Shown here: one piece after another, positions 8,448 to 16,087 of the stretch
Layout: every line of letters starts with the position of its first letter
Position numbering within the stretch: the stretch's first letter is position 1
NCBI RefSeq assembly: GCF_000729995.1
Contig: NZ_JNFG01000041.1
Span: forward strand, 1-54,179
Length of the DNA stretch: 54,179 bases
Direction: 5' to 3'
Source of the DNA: Caballeronia sordidicola
Lineage (GTDB): Bacteria > Pseudomonadota > Gammaproteobacteria > Burkholderiales > Burkholderiaceae
The notes under the pieces: generated by a model
Seen by the model: only the letters and a program-made list of their open reading frames with translations
What the model was told of the DNA's origin: nothing
Databases searched by the model: none
Translations under genes and position numbers: made by a program

Positions 8448-10130
8448 ATGACCGGAGCAGTGTTTTCAAAATCGCCGACAGGCATTTCGGGCTTCGACGA
8501 CGTCACTCACGGCGGGTTGCCGGCGGGCCGCCCCACTTTGATGTGCGGCGCAGCGGGATGCGGCAAGACCCTGTTCGCCATGACCTTCCTCGTCGAAGGC
8601 GTCCTGAAGTATGGTGAACCGGGCGTGCTGGTGAGCTTCGAGGAATCGGCGGAGGACCTGGCCGCGAACGTGGCTTCGCTTGGCTATGACGTGATGTCGC
8701 TGATCGATCAGAAGAAACTCGCCATCGATCACGTCAAGATCGACCCGGCTGGAATCGAGGACACCGGCGAATACGACCTCGAAGGGCTGTTCGTGCGACT
8801 CGACTACGCCATTCGGAGTGTGAACGCAAAGCGCGTCGTACTCGATACGCTCGAAGCGCTGTTCGCCAGTTTCCCCGACGTCGTATTGCTGCGCGCCGAG
8901 TTGCGACGCCTGTTCGACTGGCTGAAGGAACGCGGCGTCACCGCCATCGTGACCGCGGAGCGTGGAACTGGAGACCCGAACCAGTTGACGCGGCACGGCA
9001 TCGAAGAATATGTGTCCGACTGCGTGATCCTGCTCGACAACCGCGTCGAAAACCAGGTCACCACGCGGCGCCTGAGGATCGTTAAATATCGCGGCTCGGC
9101 GCATGGGACCAACGAATACCCGTTTCTTATCGATACCACCGGCATCAGCGTCCTCCCCATTACATCGGCCGGCCTGGCACATCTGACCTCGAGCGACGTC
9201 ATCTCCACGGGCATCGTGGATCTCGACTCCATGCTGGGCGTCGGCGGTTATTTCGTCGGCTCCAGCGTACTCATGTCGGGACTGGCGGGAACCGGCAAGA
9301 CCACCTTTGCCGCAAAGTTCGTGGAGGCCCGTTGCAAACTCGGCGAACGCACGCTGTGGTTCGCCTTTGAAGAGTCGCCCGAACAGATCGTGCGCAACAT
9401 GCGCTCAGTGGGCGTGGATCTTGCGCACTGTCTGAGTGGCACGCTCAGGATCGAATCGGCGCGGCCCAGCTTTTTCGGCTTGGAAATGCATTTGGCGCGG
9501 ATGGTCCGCGACATCGACCTGTTCAAGCCGTCCGCCGTCGTGATCGACCCGATTTCGTCGCTGCGTGGCGTGGAGTCTGAAGTGCAAGCGACGCTGTTGC
9601 GGCTCGTCGATCTCCTCAAATCGCGCGGCATTACGGCAGTTTTTACAAGTCTCAGCAGCATCGACCAGGCATCCAGCATAAACGACCGCAGCATTTCGTC
9701 GCTCATGGATACCTGGATTTCGCTATCGCATATTGAAACGAACGGCGAGCGCAACCGGCTTGTCTACGTGCTGAAATCGCGCGGCATGGATCACTCGAAC
9801 CAGGTCCGCGAATATCAGATCAGCAATGAGGGAATCGCGATGGTGCCGGCATACATAGGCGCAGGCGGCGTCCTGACAGGTTCCGCGCGGCTCGCGCAAG
9901 AGGCGCAGGAACGCGACGAATCCGCCGCCCGCGACGAGCTTGTGATGCAAAAGAAACGCGAACTCGCACGGCGCCGCAAGGCGGTCGAACAGCAGGTCGC
10001 TGAACTGCAGTCGGCGCTCGACGCTGAAGCATCGGAACTCGATGCGCTAATCGAGCAAAGCGACGAACACAAGCGCCTGCAGGAAACCGACCGTACCCGA
10101 ATGGCGCAACAGCGGGGATCGACAGAATGA
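8448..10130 (+). CDS. kaiC: KaiC-like double-domain ATPase/autokinase
   Basis: Homologue of the circadian clock ATPase KaiC, 560 residues (cyanobacterial KaiC is about 519). It has two RecA-like halves. CI has Walker A GAAGCGKT (34-41) and the catalytic Glu pair in VSFEES. CII has Walker A GLAGTGKT (278-285) and AFEES. The region matching the cyanobacterial phosphorylation site Ser431-Thr432 reads SISSLMDT, giving a Ser417-Ser418 pair, and the Thr426 position is Asn412. The C terminus (about 485-555) is a charged, probably coiled-coil extension in place of the KaiA-binding tail. First gene of an operon; its TGA overlaps the next ATG. Phosphorylation and clock behaviour are not shown by sequence. 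Confidence 0.93.
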   Translation: MTGAVFSKSPTGISGFDDVTHGGLPAGRPTLMCGAAGCGKTLFAMTFLVEGVLKYGEPGVLVSFEESAEDLAANVASLGYDVMSLIDQKKLAIDHVKIDPAGIEDTGEYDLEGLFVRLDYAIRSVNAKRVVLDTLEALFASFPDVVLLRAELRRLFDWLKERGVTAIVTAERGTGDPNQLTRHGIEEYVSDCVILLDNRVENQVTTRRLRIVKYRGSAHGTNEYPFLIDTTGISVLPITSAGLAHLTSSDVISTGIVDLDSMLGVGGYFVGSSVLMSGLAGTGKTTFAAKFVEARCKLGERTLWFAFEESPEQIVRNMRSVGVDLAHCLSGTLRIESARPSFFGLEMHLARMVRDIDLFKPSAVVIDPISSLRGVESEVQATLLRLVDLLKSRGITAVFTSLSSIDQASSINDRSISSLMDTWISLSHIETNGERNRLVYVLKSRGMDHSNQVREYQISNEGIAMVPAYIGAGGVLTGSARLAQEAQERDESAARDELVMQKKRELARRRKAVEQQVAELQSALDAEASELDALIEQSDEHKRLQETDRTRMAQQRGSTE

Positions 10131-10474
10131 CCGAACAGGACTCGTCAACGCCAACGGAACACGAACCGGACACCGCAGAAATGCCGGTTGCCGCCGCGTA
10201 TTCACTGCGCTTATATGTAGCGGGGGAAACGCCGAAATCGATGGCAGCCATCCGCAATCTTCGAGCGCTCTGCGCCACGCACTTGGCCGGTGAGTATTCG
10301 ATCGAGGTCATCGATCTGCGCATCAACCCGCAACTTGCGGCCGCCGACCAGATTCTTGCGATACCGACCGTCGTGCGGCGTCTGCCCGCGCCGCTCAGGA
10401 AAGTAATCGGCGATTTGTCGAATACCGAGCGCGTGCTGGTGGGCCTCGACATCCGGCCGAGGGCCCCTTCGTGA
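10127..10474 (+). CDS. kaiB: KaiB-like protein, copy 1
   Basis: KaiB homologue, 115 residues, with an N-terminal acidic extension of about 25 residues before the fold. The core is strongly KaiB-like: LRLYVAGETPKS, then VIDLRINPQLAAADQILAIP, then PLRKVIGDLSNTERVLVGLD. These correspond to the beta1-alpha1 start, the fold-switching middle and the conserved GDLS motif of cyanobacterial KaiB. The start overlaps the kaiC stop as ATGA and the stop overlaps the GTG of the second kaiB, so the three genes are translationally coupled. It probably binds the KaiC ring. It is closer to canonical KaiB than copy 2. Confidence 0.93.
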   Translation: MTEQDSSTPTEHEPDTAEMPVAAAYSLRLYVAGETPKSMAAIRNLRALCATHLAGEYSIEVIDLRINPQLAAADQILAIPTVVRRLPAPLRKVIGDLSNTERVLVGLDIRPRAPS

Positions 10475-10887
10475 GTGCCCTTCCCGTCGAAGCCGACGGT
10501 GGAGGCGGCGGGGGCCGTGGATATGACGCACCGCCTCCGCCGGCATCGGACACGCTTGTGCTGCGGCTGTACGTGACCGGCAACACGCTGCGTTCCACGC
10601 GTGCCGTCGACAATGCTCGGCGCTTGCTGGAAACACACGCGGCGGGCCGCTTCGAGCTTGAAGTGATCGACATCTACCTGCATCCGGAAGCCGCGGTCGC
10701 GGCCCAGATCATTGCCGCGCCGACGCTGGTCAAGCTGCGTCCCGGGCCGTTGCGACGGGTGATCGGTGACCTGTCGGATTCGAACAAGGTGCTGGCCGCG
10801 CTCGGCGTGATGGTGTCGAACGTAGCCGCTAGCGCGTCCTCAGGCGTGTCTTTAGATCCGTCCTCAGACGCGTTGATCAAACCTTGA
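10471..10887 (+). CDS. KaiB-like protein, copy 2 (diverged)
   Basis: Second KaiB homologue, 138 residues, starting with a GTG that overlaps the upstream stop (GTGA). A Gly/Pro-rich N-terminal tail of about 30 residues precedes the fold. The core reads LVLRLYVTGNTLRS, then VIDIYLHPEAAVAAQIIAAP, then GPLRRVIGDLSDSNKVLAALG; the C-terminal 25 residues are Ser/Ala-rich. It keeps the GDLS motif but has lost the NPQLA stretch of copy 1. It may compete with copy 1 for KaiC or link KaiC to the kinase encoded next. Start alternatives inside the Gly-rich tail are possible. Confidence 0.9.
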   Translation: MSALPVEADGGGGGGRGYDAPPPPASDTLVLRLYVTGNTLRSTRAVDNARRLLETHAAGRFELEVIDIYLHPEAAVAAQIIAAPTLVKLRPGPLRRVIGDLSDSNKVLAALGVMVSNVAASASSGVSLDPSSDALIKP

Positions 10888-10892
10888 CACGT

Positions 10893-12530
10893 ATGTCCGA
10901 TCAATCCCACTCCGCTTCACTGGAAACTGCCTCCATCGAGGAGCTGCGCGAGCGGCTTCGGGAGGCGGAAGATACCCTCGACGCCATCCGCAGCGGCGCA
11001 GTGGACGCCGTGGTGGTCGGCAGCGACGACGACCGCCGCATCTACACGCTCGAGAGCGCGGACCGGCCGTACCGGGTGCTCGTGGAGCAGATGCAGGAAG
11101 GCGCGGTGATGCTCTCCGCCGACGGCACCATTCTCTACGCCAACGAACGTGCCGGGCAGTTGCTCGGCACCCAGGTAGAGCACGTGGTTGGGTCCGCGTT
11201 CAGCGCTTTTGTGCTCGACGGGCAGCACGCGCGCCTGCACGAGTTGATCCGCGAAAGCGCTACGGGTACTGCCCGCGATGAACTGACGGTGCTCTCGGTC
11301 AACGGGGAAACGCCCGTCTATTGCAGCTTCAAGGCGCTCGAATCCGAACGCGACCAGGACCGTTTGATCTGCGGCGTGATCTCCGATCTCTCGCAACAAC
11401 GTCAGATGGAAGCGCGCCTGCATCAGGCGCAGAAAATGGAAGCGGTCGGACAGTTGACCGGCGGCCTGGCTCACGATTTCAACAACCTGCTGCAGGCCAT
11501 TCACGGCAACCTGGAACTTGTGAAGCGCGCGCCGTCAGACCCCGAGCGCGTGCTGCGCTGGACCGGCAACGCCATGCGGGCCGTCAGCCGCGGCGCCAAG
11601 CTCACCGCGCAATTGCTGGCATTTTCGCGCTCCCAGAAACTTGAATTGAAACCGGTTGGACTGGCGCGGCTTGTACACGGCATGGCCGATCTGTTCGACC
11701 GCACGTTGGGCGCCGGGATCGACCTGCGGCTGGAACTCGGCGACGATGACGCGCAGGTCGTGGCGGACGCGACTCAGCTCGAACTCGCCTTGCTCAACCT
11801 CGCCATCAACGCACGTGACGCAATGCCCACGGGCGGCGTGCTGCGCATCAGCACGCTGGCGTGGACGATCACGGACGACGCCGATCTCGCCGATGGCGAC
11901 TACGTGGAATTGAGTGTCGCCGATACAGGCACCGGCATGCCCGCCGATGTCGCGGCCCGGGCGTTCGAGCCGTTTTTTACCACCAAGGAAGTGGGTGCGG
12001 GAACCGGTCTGGGTCTCGCCCAGGTGTACGGCATCTGCCAGCAGGCGGGCGGCCATGCGCAGATCGAGAGCAGTCCGCGCGGCACCCGGGTGTCGTTGTT
12101 TCTGCGGCGTTCGCCCGCTGCAGCCGCCGCGCCGGACCCGTCGGCGTCGGCTGTTGTCAATGCGAGCGACCAGAGTGCGCCGCGAATCCTGGTCGTCGAC
12201 GACGATCCGGATGTTCGTACGTTCATGGTCGAAACGCTGGTCTCGCTGGGGTATCGCGTGGACTCGGCGACGGGCGGGCGCGCGGCGCTCCACATGATGG
12301 CAAGCGATCCACCCGACTTGCTGGTGCTGGACTTCGCGATGCCGCATCTGGATGGCGCTACGGTGGCGAAACTGGCGCGGTCCCAGGGTCTGCAAATGCC
12401 GATTGTTTTCGCGAGCGGTTACGCGGACACCTCTGCTCTGGACGCCGCGATGGGCAACAATATCTCGCTGCTTCGAAAACCATTTTCGATCGGGAATTTG
12501 TCCGCGGTCGTGGCGGCGGCGCTGGGGTGA
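10893..12530 (+). CDS. PAS-containing hybrid histidine kinase with receiver domain
   Basis: Soluble hybrid sensor kinase, about 545 residues. Order: an N-terminal helix, a PAS domain (about 55-175, with VMLSADGTILYANERAGQLLG), HisKA with the acceptor in GLAHDFNNLL (His about 194), HATPase with NLAINARDAMP, DTGTGMP and GTGLGLAQVYG, and a C-terminal receiver with VVDDDP, the acceptor in LVLDFAMP (Asp about 480) and LLRKPF. No SasA-type KaiB-like N-terminal domain is visible. I chose the ATG at 10893; a TTG at 10884 overlaps the upstream stop and would add three residues. Neither start has a strong Shine-Dalgarno. Last gene of the kai operon and so its likely output or input kinase. Confidence 0.9.
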   Translation: MSDQSHSASLETASIEELRERLREAEDTLDAIRSGAVDAVVVGSDDDRRIYTLESADRPYRVLVEQMQEGAVMLSADGTILYANERAGQLLGTQVEHVVGSAFSAFVLDGQHARLHELIRESATGTARDELTVLSVNGETPVYCSFKALESERDQDRLICGVISDLSQQRQMEARLHQAQKMEAVGQLTGGLAHDFNNLLQAIHGNLELVKRAPSDPERVLRWTGNAMRAVSRGAKLTAQLLAFSRSQKLELKPVGLARLVHGMADLFDRTLGAGIDLRLELGDDDAQVVADATQLELALLNLAINARDAMPTGGVLRISTLAWTITDDADLADGDYVELSVADTGTGMPADVAARAFEPFFTTKEVGAGTGLGLAQVYGICQQAGGHAQIESSPRGTRVSLFLRRSPAAAAAPDPSASAVVNASDQSAPRILVVDDDPDVRTFMVETLVSLGYRVDSATGGRAALHMMASDPPDLLVLDFAMPHLDGATVAKLARSQGLQMPIVFASGYADTSALDAAMGNNISLLRKPFSIGNLSAVVAAALG

Positions 12531-12592
12531 GGGGTGGACGGCAAGGGGTGCTGGTGCACACGCCGGTGATAGAGCACGGCAACAACCCCTGC

Positions 12593-12617
12593 ACTGCTGA
12601 CACAAACTGTCAGCAGT
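12593..12617. promoter_or_regulatory. 10-bp inverted repeat, probable operator before VOC gene
   Basis: ACTGCTGACA and TGTCAGCAGT are exact reverse complements separated by 5 bases. The site lies about 115 bp upstream of the VOC gene start and 62 bp after the kai operon. No T tract follows, so a regulatory operator is likelier than a terminator. The regulator is unknown. Confidence 0.5.
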
Positions 12618-12732
12618 TACGCTTACGATGGGTTCAACTTCAGCACCGGCCATGGCAGTTAATCGCCGGATCGTTGCTGGATTCCCGGCCGTGCACCGCG
12701 GCTACTTCCATCGACCCAACGCGAGCGAACCC

Positions 12733-13107
12733 ATGACCGATCCCAACTTCATCATCCTGTACGTGGACAACCCTTCCGTCAGCGCCGATTTTTATGCGGG
12801 CCTGCTCGGCAAGACACCCGTCGAATCCTCGCCGACGTTCGCCATGTTCATCCTGGAGTCGGGTCTCAAGCTGGGATTGTGGTCAAAGCATACGGTCGAA
12901 CCCGCGTCGCCCGGGGCGGCGGGTGGCGGTGGCGAACTCGCGTTCGCGGTGAACAACAGCGACACCGTGCACAGCCTCTTCGCCGACTGGGTCAAGCGCG
13001 GCCTGGAAATCATCCAGCGGCCGACGGAAATGGATTTCGGCTTTACCTTCGTCGCGCTGGACCCCGACGGTCATCGTCTGCGCGTTTTTACGCCTTCCGC
13101 GGAATAA
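12733..13107 (+). CDS. VOC-family (glyoxalase/bleomycin-resistance-like) protein
   Basis: A 124-residue vicinal-oxygen-chelate fold protein. It starts with FIILYVDNPSVSADFYAGLLG and ends with FGFTFVALDPDGHRLRVF, the two beta-alpha-beta-beta-beta module signatures of the family. Enzymatic role cannot be read from the sequence; such proteins may be dioxygenases, glyoxalases or drug-binding proteins. The frame is open from 12628, but the stretch before MTDPNF reads as non-homologous sequence. It stands alone, with an inverted repeat upstream that may be its operator. Confidence 0.82.
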   Translation: MTDPNFIILYVDNPSVSADFYAGLLGKTPVESSPTFAMFILESGLKLGLWSKHTVEPASPGAAGGGGELAFAVNNSDTVHSLFADWVKRGLEIIQRPTEMDFGFTFVALDPDGHRLRVFTPSAE

Positions 13108-13152
13108 GACGACCGCACTCCGCTGCCGCATTTTCAAGCGGACGGACGGCGG

Positions 13153-14013
13153 CTACCACCTGCTCAACGGCATGATTGCTTTGGCCGCTTTGGCTACAAC
13201 CCGCAGGTGGGGATCGGTTTCGTCGAAGGCGCTGTCCCCTCTGCCGCGCGCGTGATCGCTTTCTTCTGCCAGCCGTTTCGCTTCCCAGTCGCGTTGCCAC
13301 GCCTCCGCCTGATGACGATGCTCGATCGCGCGCCGTGCTTCGTCCTCTCGATCGATCCATGCAGCGAAGATCGAAAACGCGCGGTCCAGCGCTTCATATT
13401 TTCCTCCCGGGCCGGCTACCGAAAACAACAGGCGGTCGCCCTGGCCCGGGTGCTTCCAGTACACATCAATTTCACGTTCGCCGGTCAGCGCCGTGGTTTC
13501 GCCGGTATCGATATCGGAAGTCGAAGTAGCGCCCTCGCCCGCCCATCGTGCTGCTGACGCTCCAGACCCTGAGCGAACGCTCCCGGCATTCGACGCAGGC
13601 TCAGGCGCGACCGCCAGCGCCCGGAACGGCCATTCGAAGCGGCCTGAGCGCAACCGTTGAAATTCGCCGGGGGCATCGGTCGAGACAAATCGCTTTGCCA
13701 CCTTGTTGACCGTGAGCCTTCGCGAGACGAGATGCAACGTGAGATCGACACCGCCGCCGGCTACCCGAATCCGGCCTTCGTCCTCACGAATCTCAGCCTC
13801 GCATTGCGCCGACGCATACGACGACCGCCTGCCTTCCCGATACCCATGCAGCCAAAGCGCTGCGATCACCGCCAGCGACAGTGCAATCTGGGTAGCCGAC
13901 GGCGGTGTCGAGGTGAGCCCCGCATAAAGCGCGACGGCCGCCGCACCGCACGACCCTGTCTTGACGATACGACCGAACAAGGTTCTAGCCTGGAACAAAG
14001 CAAACAGCCACAT
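13153..14013 (-). CDS. Hypothetical membrane-anchored protein
   Basis: A 286-residue protein I do not recognise. Two hydrophobic segments lie near the N terminus (about residues 15-35 and 40-57), followed by a long soluble part of mixed charge. That part includes a Ser/Gly/Ala-rich linker (about 135-170) and a charged, probably helical C-terminal third rich in Glu, Arg and Ala. I chose the ATG at 14013 (MWLFALFQ), with GGGG just upstream; a GTG at 14031 would add MIPGKH. It is isolated between a convergent VOC gene and an intergenic stretch. A membrane-tethered cytoplasmic protein is the most one can say. Confidence 0.6.
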   Translation of the reverse strand: MWLFALFQARTLFGRIVKTGSCGAAAVALYAGLTSTPPSATQIALSLAVIAALWLHGYREGRRSSYASAQCEAEIREDEGRIRVAGGGVDLTLHLVSRRLTVNKVAKRFVSTDAPGEFQRLRSGRFEWPFRALAVAPEPASNAGSVRSGSGASAARWAGEGATSTSDIDTGETTALTGEREIDVYWKHPGQGDRLLFSVAGPGGKYEALDRAFSIFAAWIDREDEARRAIEHRHQAEAWQRDWEAKRLAEESDHARGRGDSAFDETDPHLRVVAKAAKAIMPLSRW

Positions 14014-14528
14014 GTGTTTCCCCGGTATCACTTTTTTCTTGGTTTAAGGTCAAACACGCGGTGGCTCGATGTCCATGACATCTCCCCGCGAGGCGTGTTC
14101 GCCTTGAAGCGTCTTGATGACGCTTTCTCTCTCAGGTCGGCAATCCTGTGCATTTCAGTCTTCAGGCGTGGTCAGGCCTGAACTCGGCGGAACGGGCATC
14201 GCGGCGCTTGCCGTGATCACCGAGGGCCAAAGAACCCTGCTTTGCGTTCAACGCGGAAAGCGCCTGCAATGCGCACCGAGAGCGCGAGCTTGTTAGCGAA
14301 AGCGGCGAGCGAGTCACCATGAATTGCGCGACACATTCCGCGACCGGGAAACAGCCGGCCTCGTTTCCCCCCAAGCGACCGACAAATACTGTCCGCGATG
14401 CCTGCGTACACACCTGACAATGATGCCTTCGACGTACGCTACCTCCCTCTCATTCCGTCCGCTCTTTCCACCCATTTCGTTCAGCGCATCGACAAATGGT
14501 GAACATCGATTACACCCGCTTTACGCGC
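14014..14528. other. Intergenic stretch, no supported gene
   Basis: About 515 bp between two minus-strand genes. Short frames exist on both strands (for example 14162-14413 minus), but none has a ribosome-binding site or a recognisable family. The Ser/Arg-rich minus-strand frame could be part of a dispersed repeat. No promoter or terminator could be placed with confidence. Confidence 0.4.
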
Positions 14529-15590
14529 TCAGGCGCCCAGGCTGCGGATCGTCGCGGCGGTCCTGACGCCGACGCCGCGCGCGTCGCGGGCGCGGCTGCT
14601 GTCGTTCATCGGCGAAACGGCGCCAGCCGTGACTCCGGCAGCGCGTCGCCTGCGGGCTTCTGTCGGCGTGCAGCCGAAACGCTCCTTGAACGCGCGATTG
14701 AACGTCGATTCGCTCATGAAGCCCACCGCACATGCAATGGCGCCAATGAGATCGCGCGCATGCAGCGGGGACTCGAGCCGGCGCATGGCTTCGTCGAGCC
14801 GGCGAGCGCGTACATATTCCGCCACGCCGCCCATCGGTTCGAAGAGTTCATAGAGCGCAGTTCGCGATACCTTCAGGATTTCGCGCAGCCTCGCCGGACC
14901 GAGGCTCATGTCCGCCAGATTGCCTTCGATAAAACTCAGGGCCTGCGCGCGGATCACCGGCGTCAGGCGCGGATCGCCGGATTGCTCCCAGCGCTCGGCA
15001 CGCCGCAGCACGCAGGCCGCGACGAAGTCCAGCGTGGCTTCGCCCGCCACGCGAGCCTGCTCGTCGTCCATCGAACTCGCGACGCTCACCAGGCTGCGCA
15101 TATGCGAAGCGATCAGCACGCCGATAGGGTCGGCGGCCTCCCACGACAATCCATGCAGGCGCAACGCGCCGCCCGTGCGCCGGTCGATGGCCTGGCGCGG
15201 AATGGTGAGCGTCAGCATGGGCGCGTCGCGGGTGAAGCCGGTGTTTTCGACGACGAGATCGCGCACGACGACCGACCCAAGCGGCACTTTCTGGATGTCG
15301 CGGCCAAAGGTGGACATCAGCGTGCCGTCGAGCAGGCAATGCACCAGGTAATGGTCGACGCCGGAGGTCGCAATCCTGCGGCGGGTGCGTTGAAATTCGA
15401 CGTCTCCGCCCACGACGTGCGACATGAGCAGCATTGGACCTAAAGGCCAGCTTTCCATCTTCGCGCGAAAGGGCACGGAGGCAACTTTCGGGCGCTTGAT
15501 TTCAAATACGGCGTCGATTCCTTCGCGCCAGATTTCCTCGGCCTCATTCTCGGGGAAATCGCCACTGTCGAATCTGATGGGCGTGGACAT
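14529..15590 (-). CDS. AraC-family transcriptional regulator
   Basis: DNA-binding regulator, 353 residues from the ATG at 15590 (MSTPIRFDS). A GGAGG lies 12 bases upstream. The first 230 residues look like the AraC-binding-like cupin domain (VEFQRTRRRIATSGVDHYLVHCL). The last 110 carry two helix-turn-helix motifs: SLGPARLREILKVSRTALYE, then IGAIACAVGFMSESTFNRAF followed by FGCTPTEARR, the AraC/XylS signature. A tail of about 35 residues follows. There is no adjacent catabolic operon, so the target is unknown. A 16-bp perfect palindrome about 100 bp upstream may be its own operator. Confidence 0.9.
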   Translation of the reverse strand: MSTPIRFDSGDFPENEAEEIWREGIDAVFEIKRPKVASVPFRAKMESWPLGPMLLMSHVVGGDVEFQRTRRRIATSGVDHYLVHCLLDGTLMSTFGRDIQKVPLGSVVVRDLVVENTGFTRDAPMLTLTIPRQAIDRRTGGALRLHGLSWEAADPIGVLIASHMRSLVSVASSMDDEQARVAGEATLDFVAACVLRRAERWEQSGDPRLTPVIRAQALSFIEGNLADMSLGPARLREILKVSRTALYELFEPMGGVAEYVRARRLDEAMRRLESPLHARDLIGAIACAVGFMSESTFNRAFKERFGCTPTEARRRRAAGVTAGAVSPMNDSSRARDARGVGVRTAATIRSLGA

Positions 15591-16087
15591 GGCGTTACTC
15601 AACCTCCATAACAGCAGGGTTCCACATGATTTTTCAGAGCTGCCGGGTTCGGCTTGTGGCATTACCCGACATCGCAAAGAGATTAACGGCGTTTTATCGA
15701 TAAAACTTTAGCATGTGTTTAAAACGATCTGCAGGGAACGGGGAGTTGTCGCTATGTGCTGATTCGTTTATTTAGTGGCAGACGCAAACGGGTTCTGGCT
15801 TTCCAGGCGCGGCCGGCCACGAATGCACCCCGGGTCAGGCAGGATGCTCATTGCTGAAAGGCGTTGAAATCAATAATGCGACGACGCACGGGATTGTCCG
15901 CACGGGTTATCTTTTGGGCGATGGAGGTTCGCCACCCACGATCATAACTTTCATTCCACTTGCATTAATAAGGGACGGGGCTGACTTGCGCGCTGGTGAT
16001 TTTACGATTCGATTGATTCGCCTAACGTTTAGTAAGTAAACCAGCGTTTTATCGACAATCTTTATCGGGAACCCCGGTTGGTTCTTT
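15591..16087. other. Intergenic region upstream of AraC gene
   Basis: About 500 bp without a gene I can support. It holds the palindrome at 15691-15706 and, at 16044-16055, an exact copy of its left 12 bp (GCGTTTTATCGA). The AT content is higher than in neighbouring genes, as expected for a promoter region. Confidence 0.45.
15691..15706. promoter_or_regulatory. Perfect 16-bp palindrome upstream of AraC regulator
   Basis: GTTTTATCGATAAAAC is its own reverse complement. It is centred about 108 bp upstream of the AraC-family start codon, a plausible operator position. The binding protein is unknown. A partial copy (left half plus two bases) lies at 16044-16055. Confidence 0.5.

Noticed and set aside
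14162..14413. An 83-residue minus-strand frame with a Ser/Arg-rich stretch
   Set aside because: No start signal and no recognisable family; it may be part of a dispersed repeat but not a supported gene.
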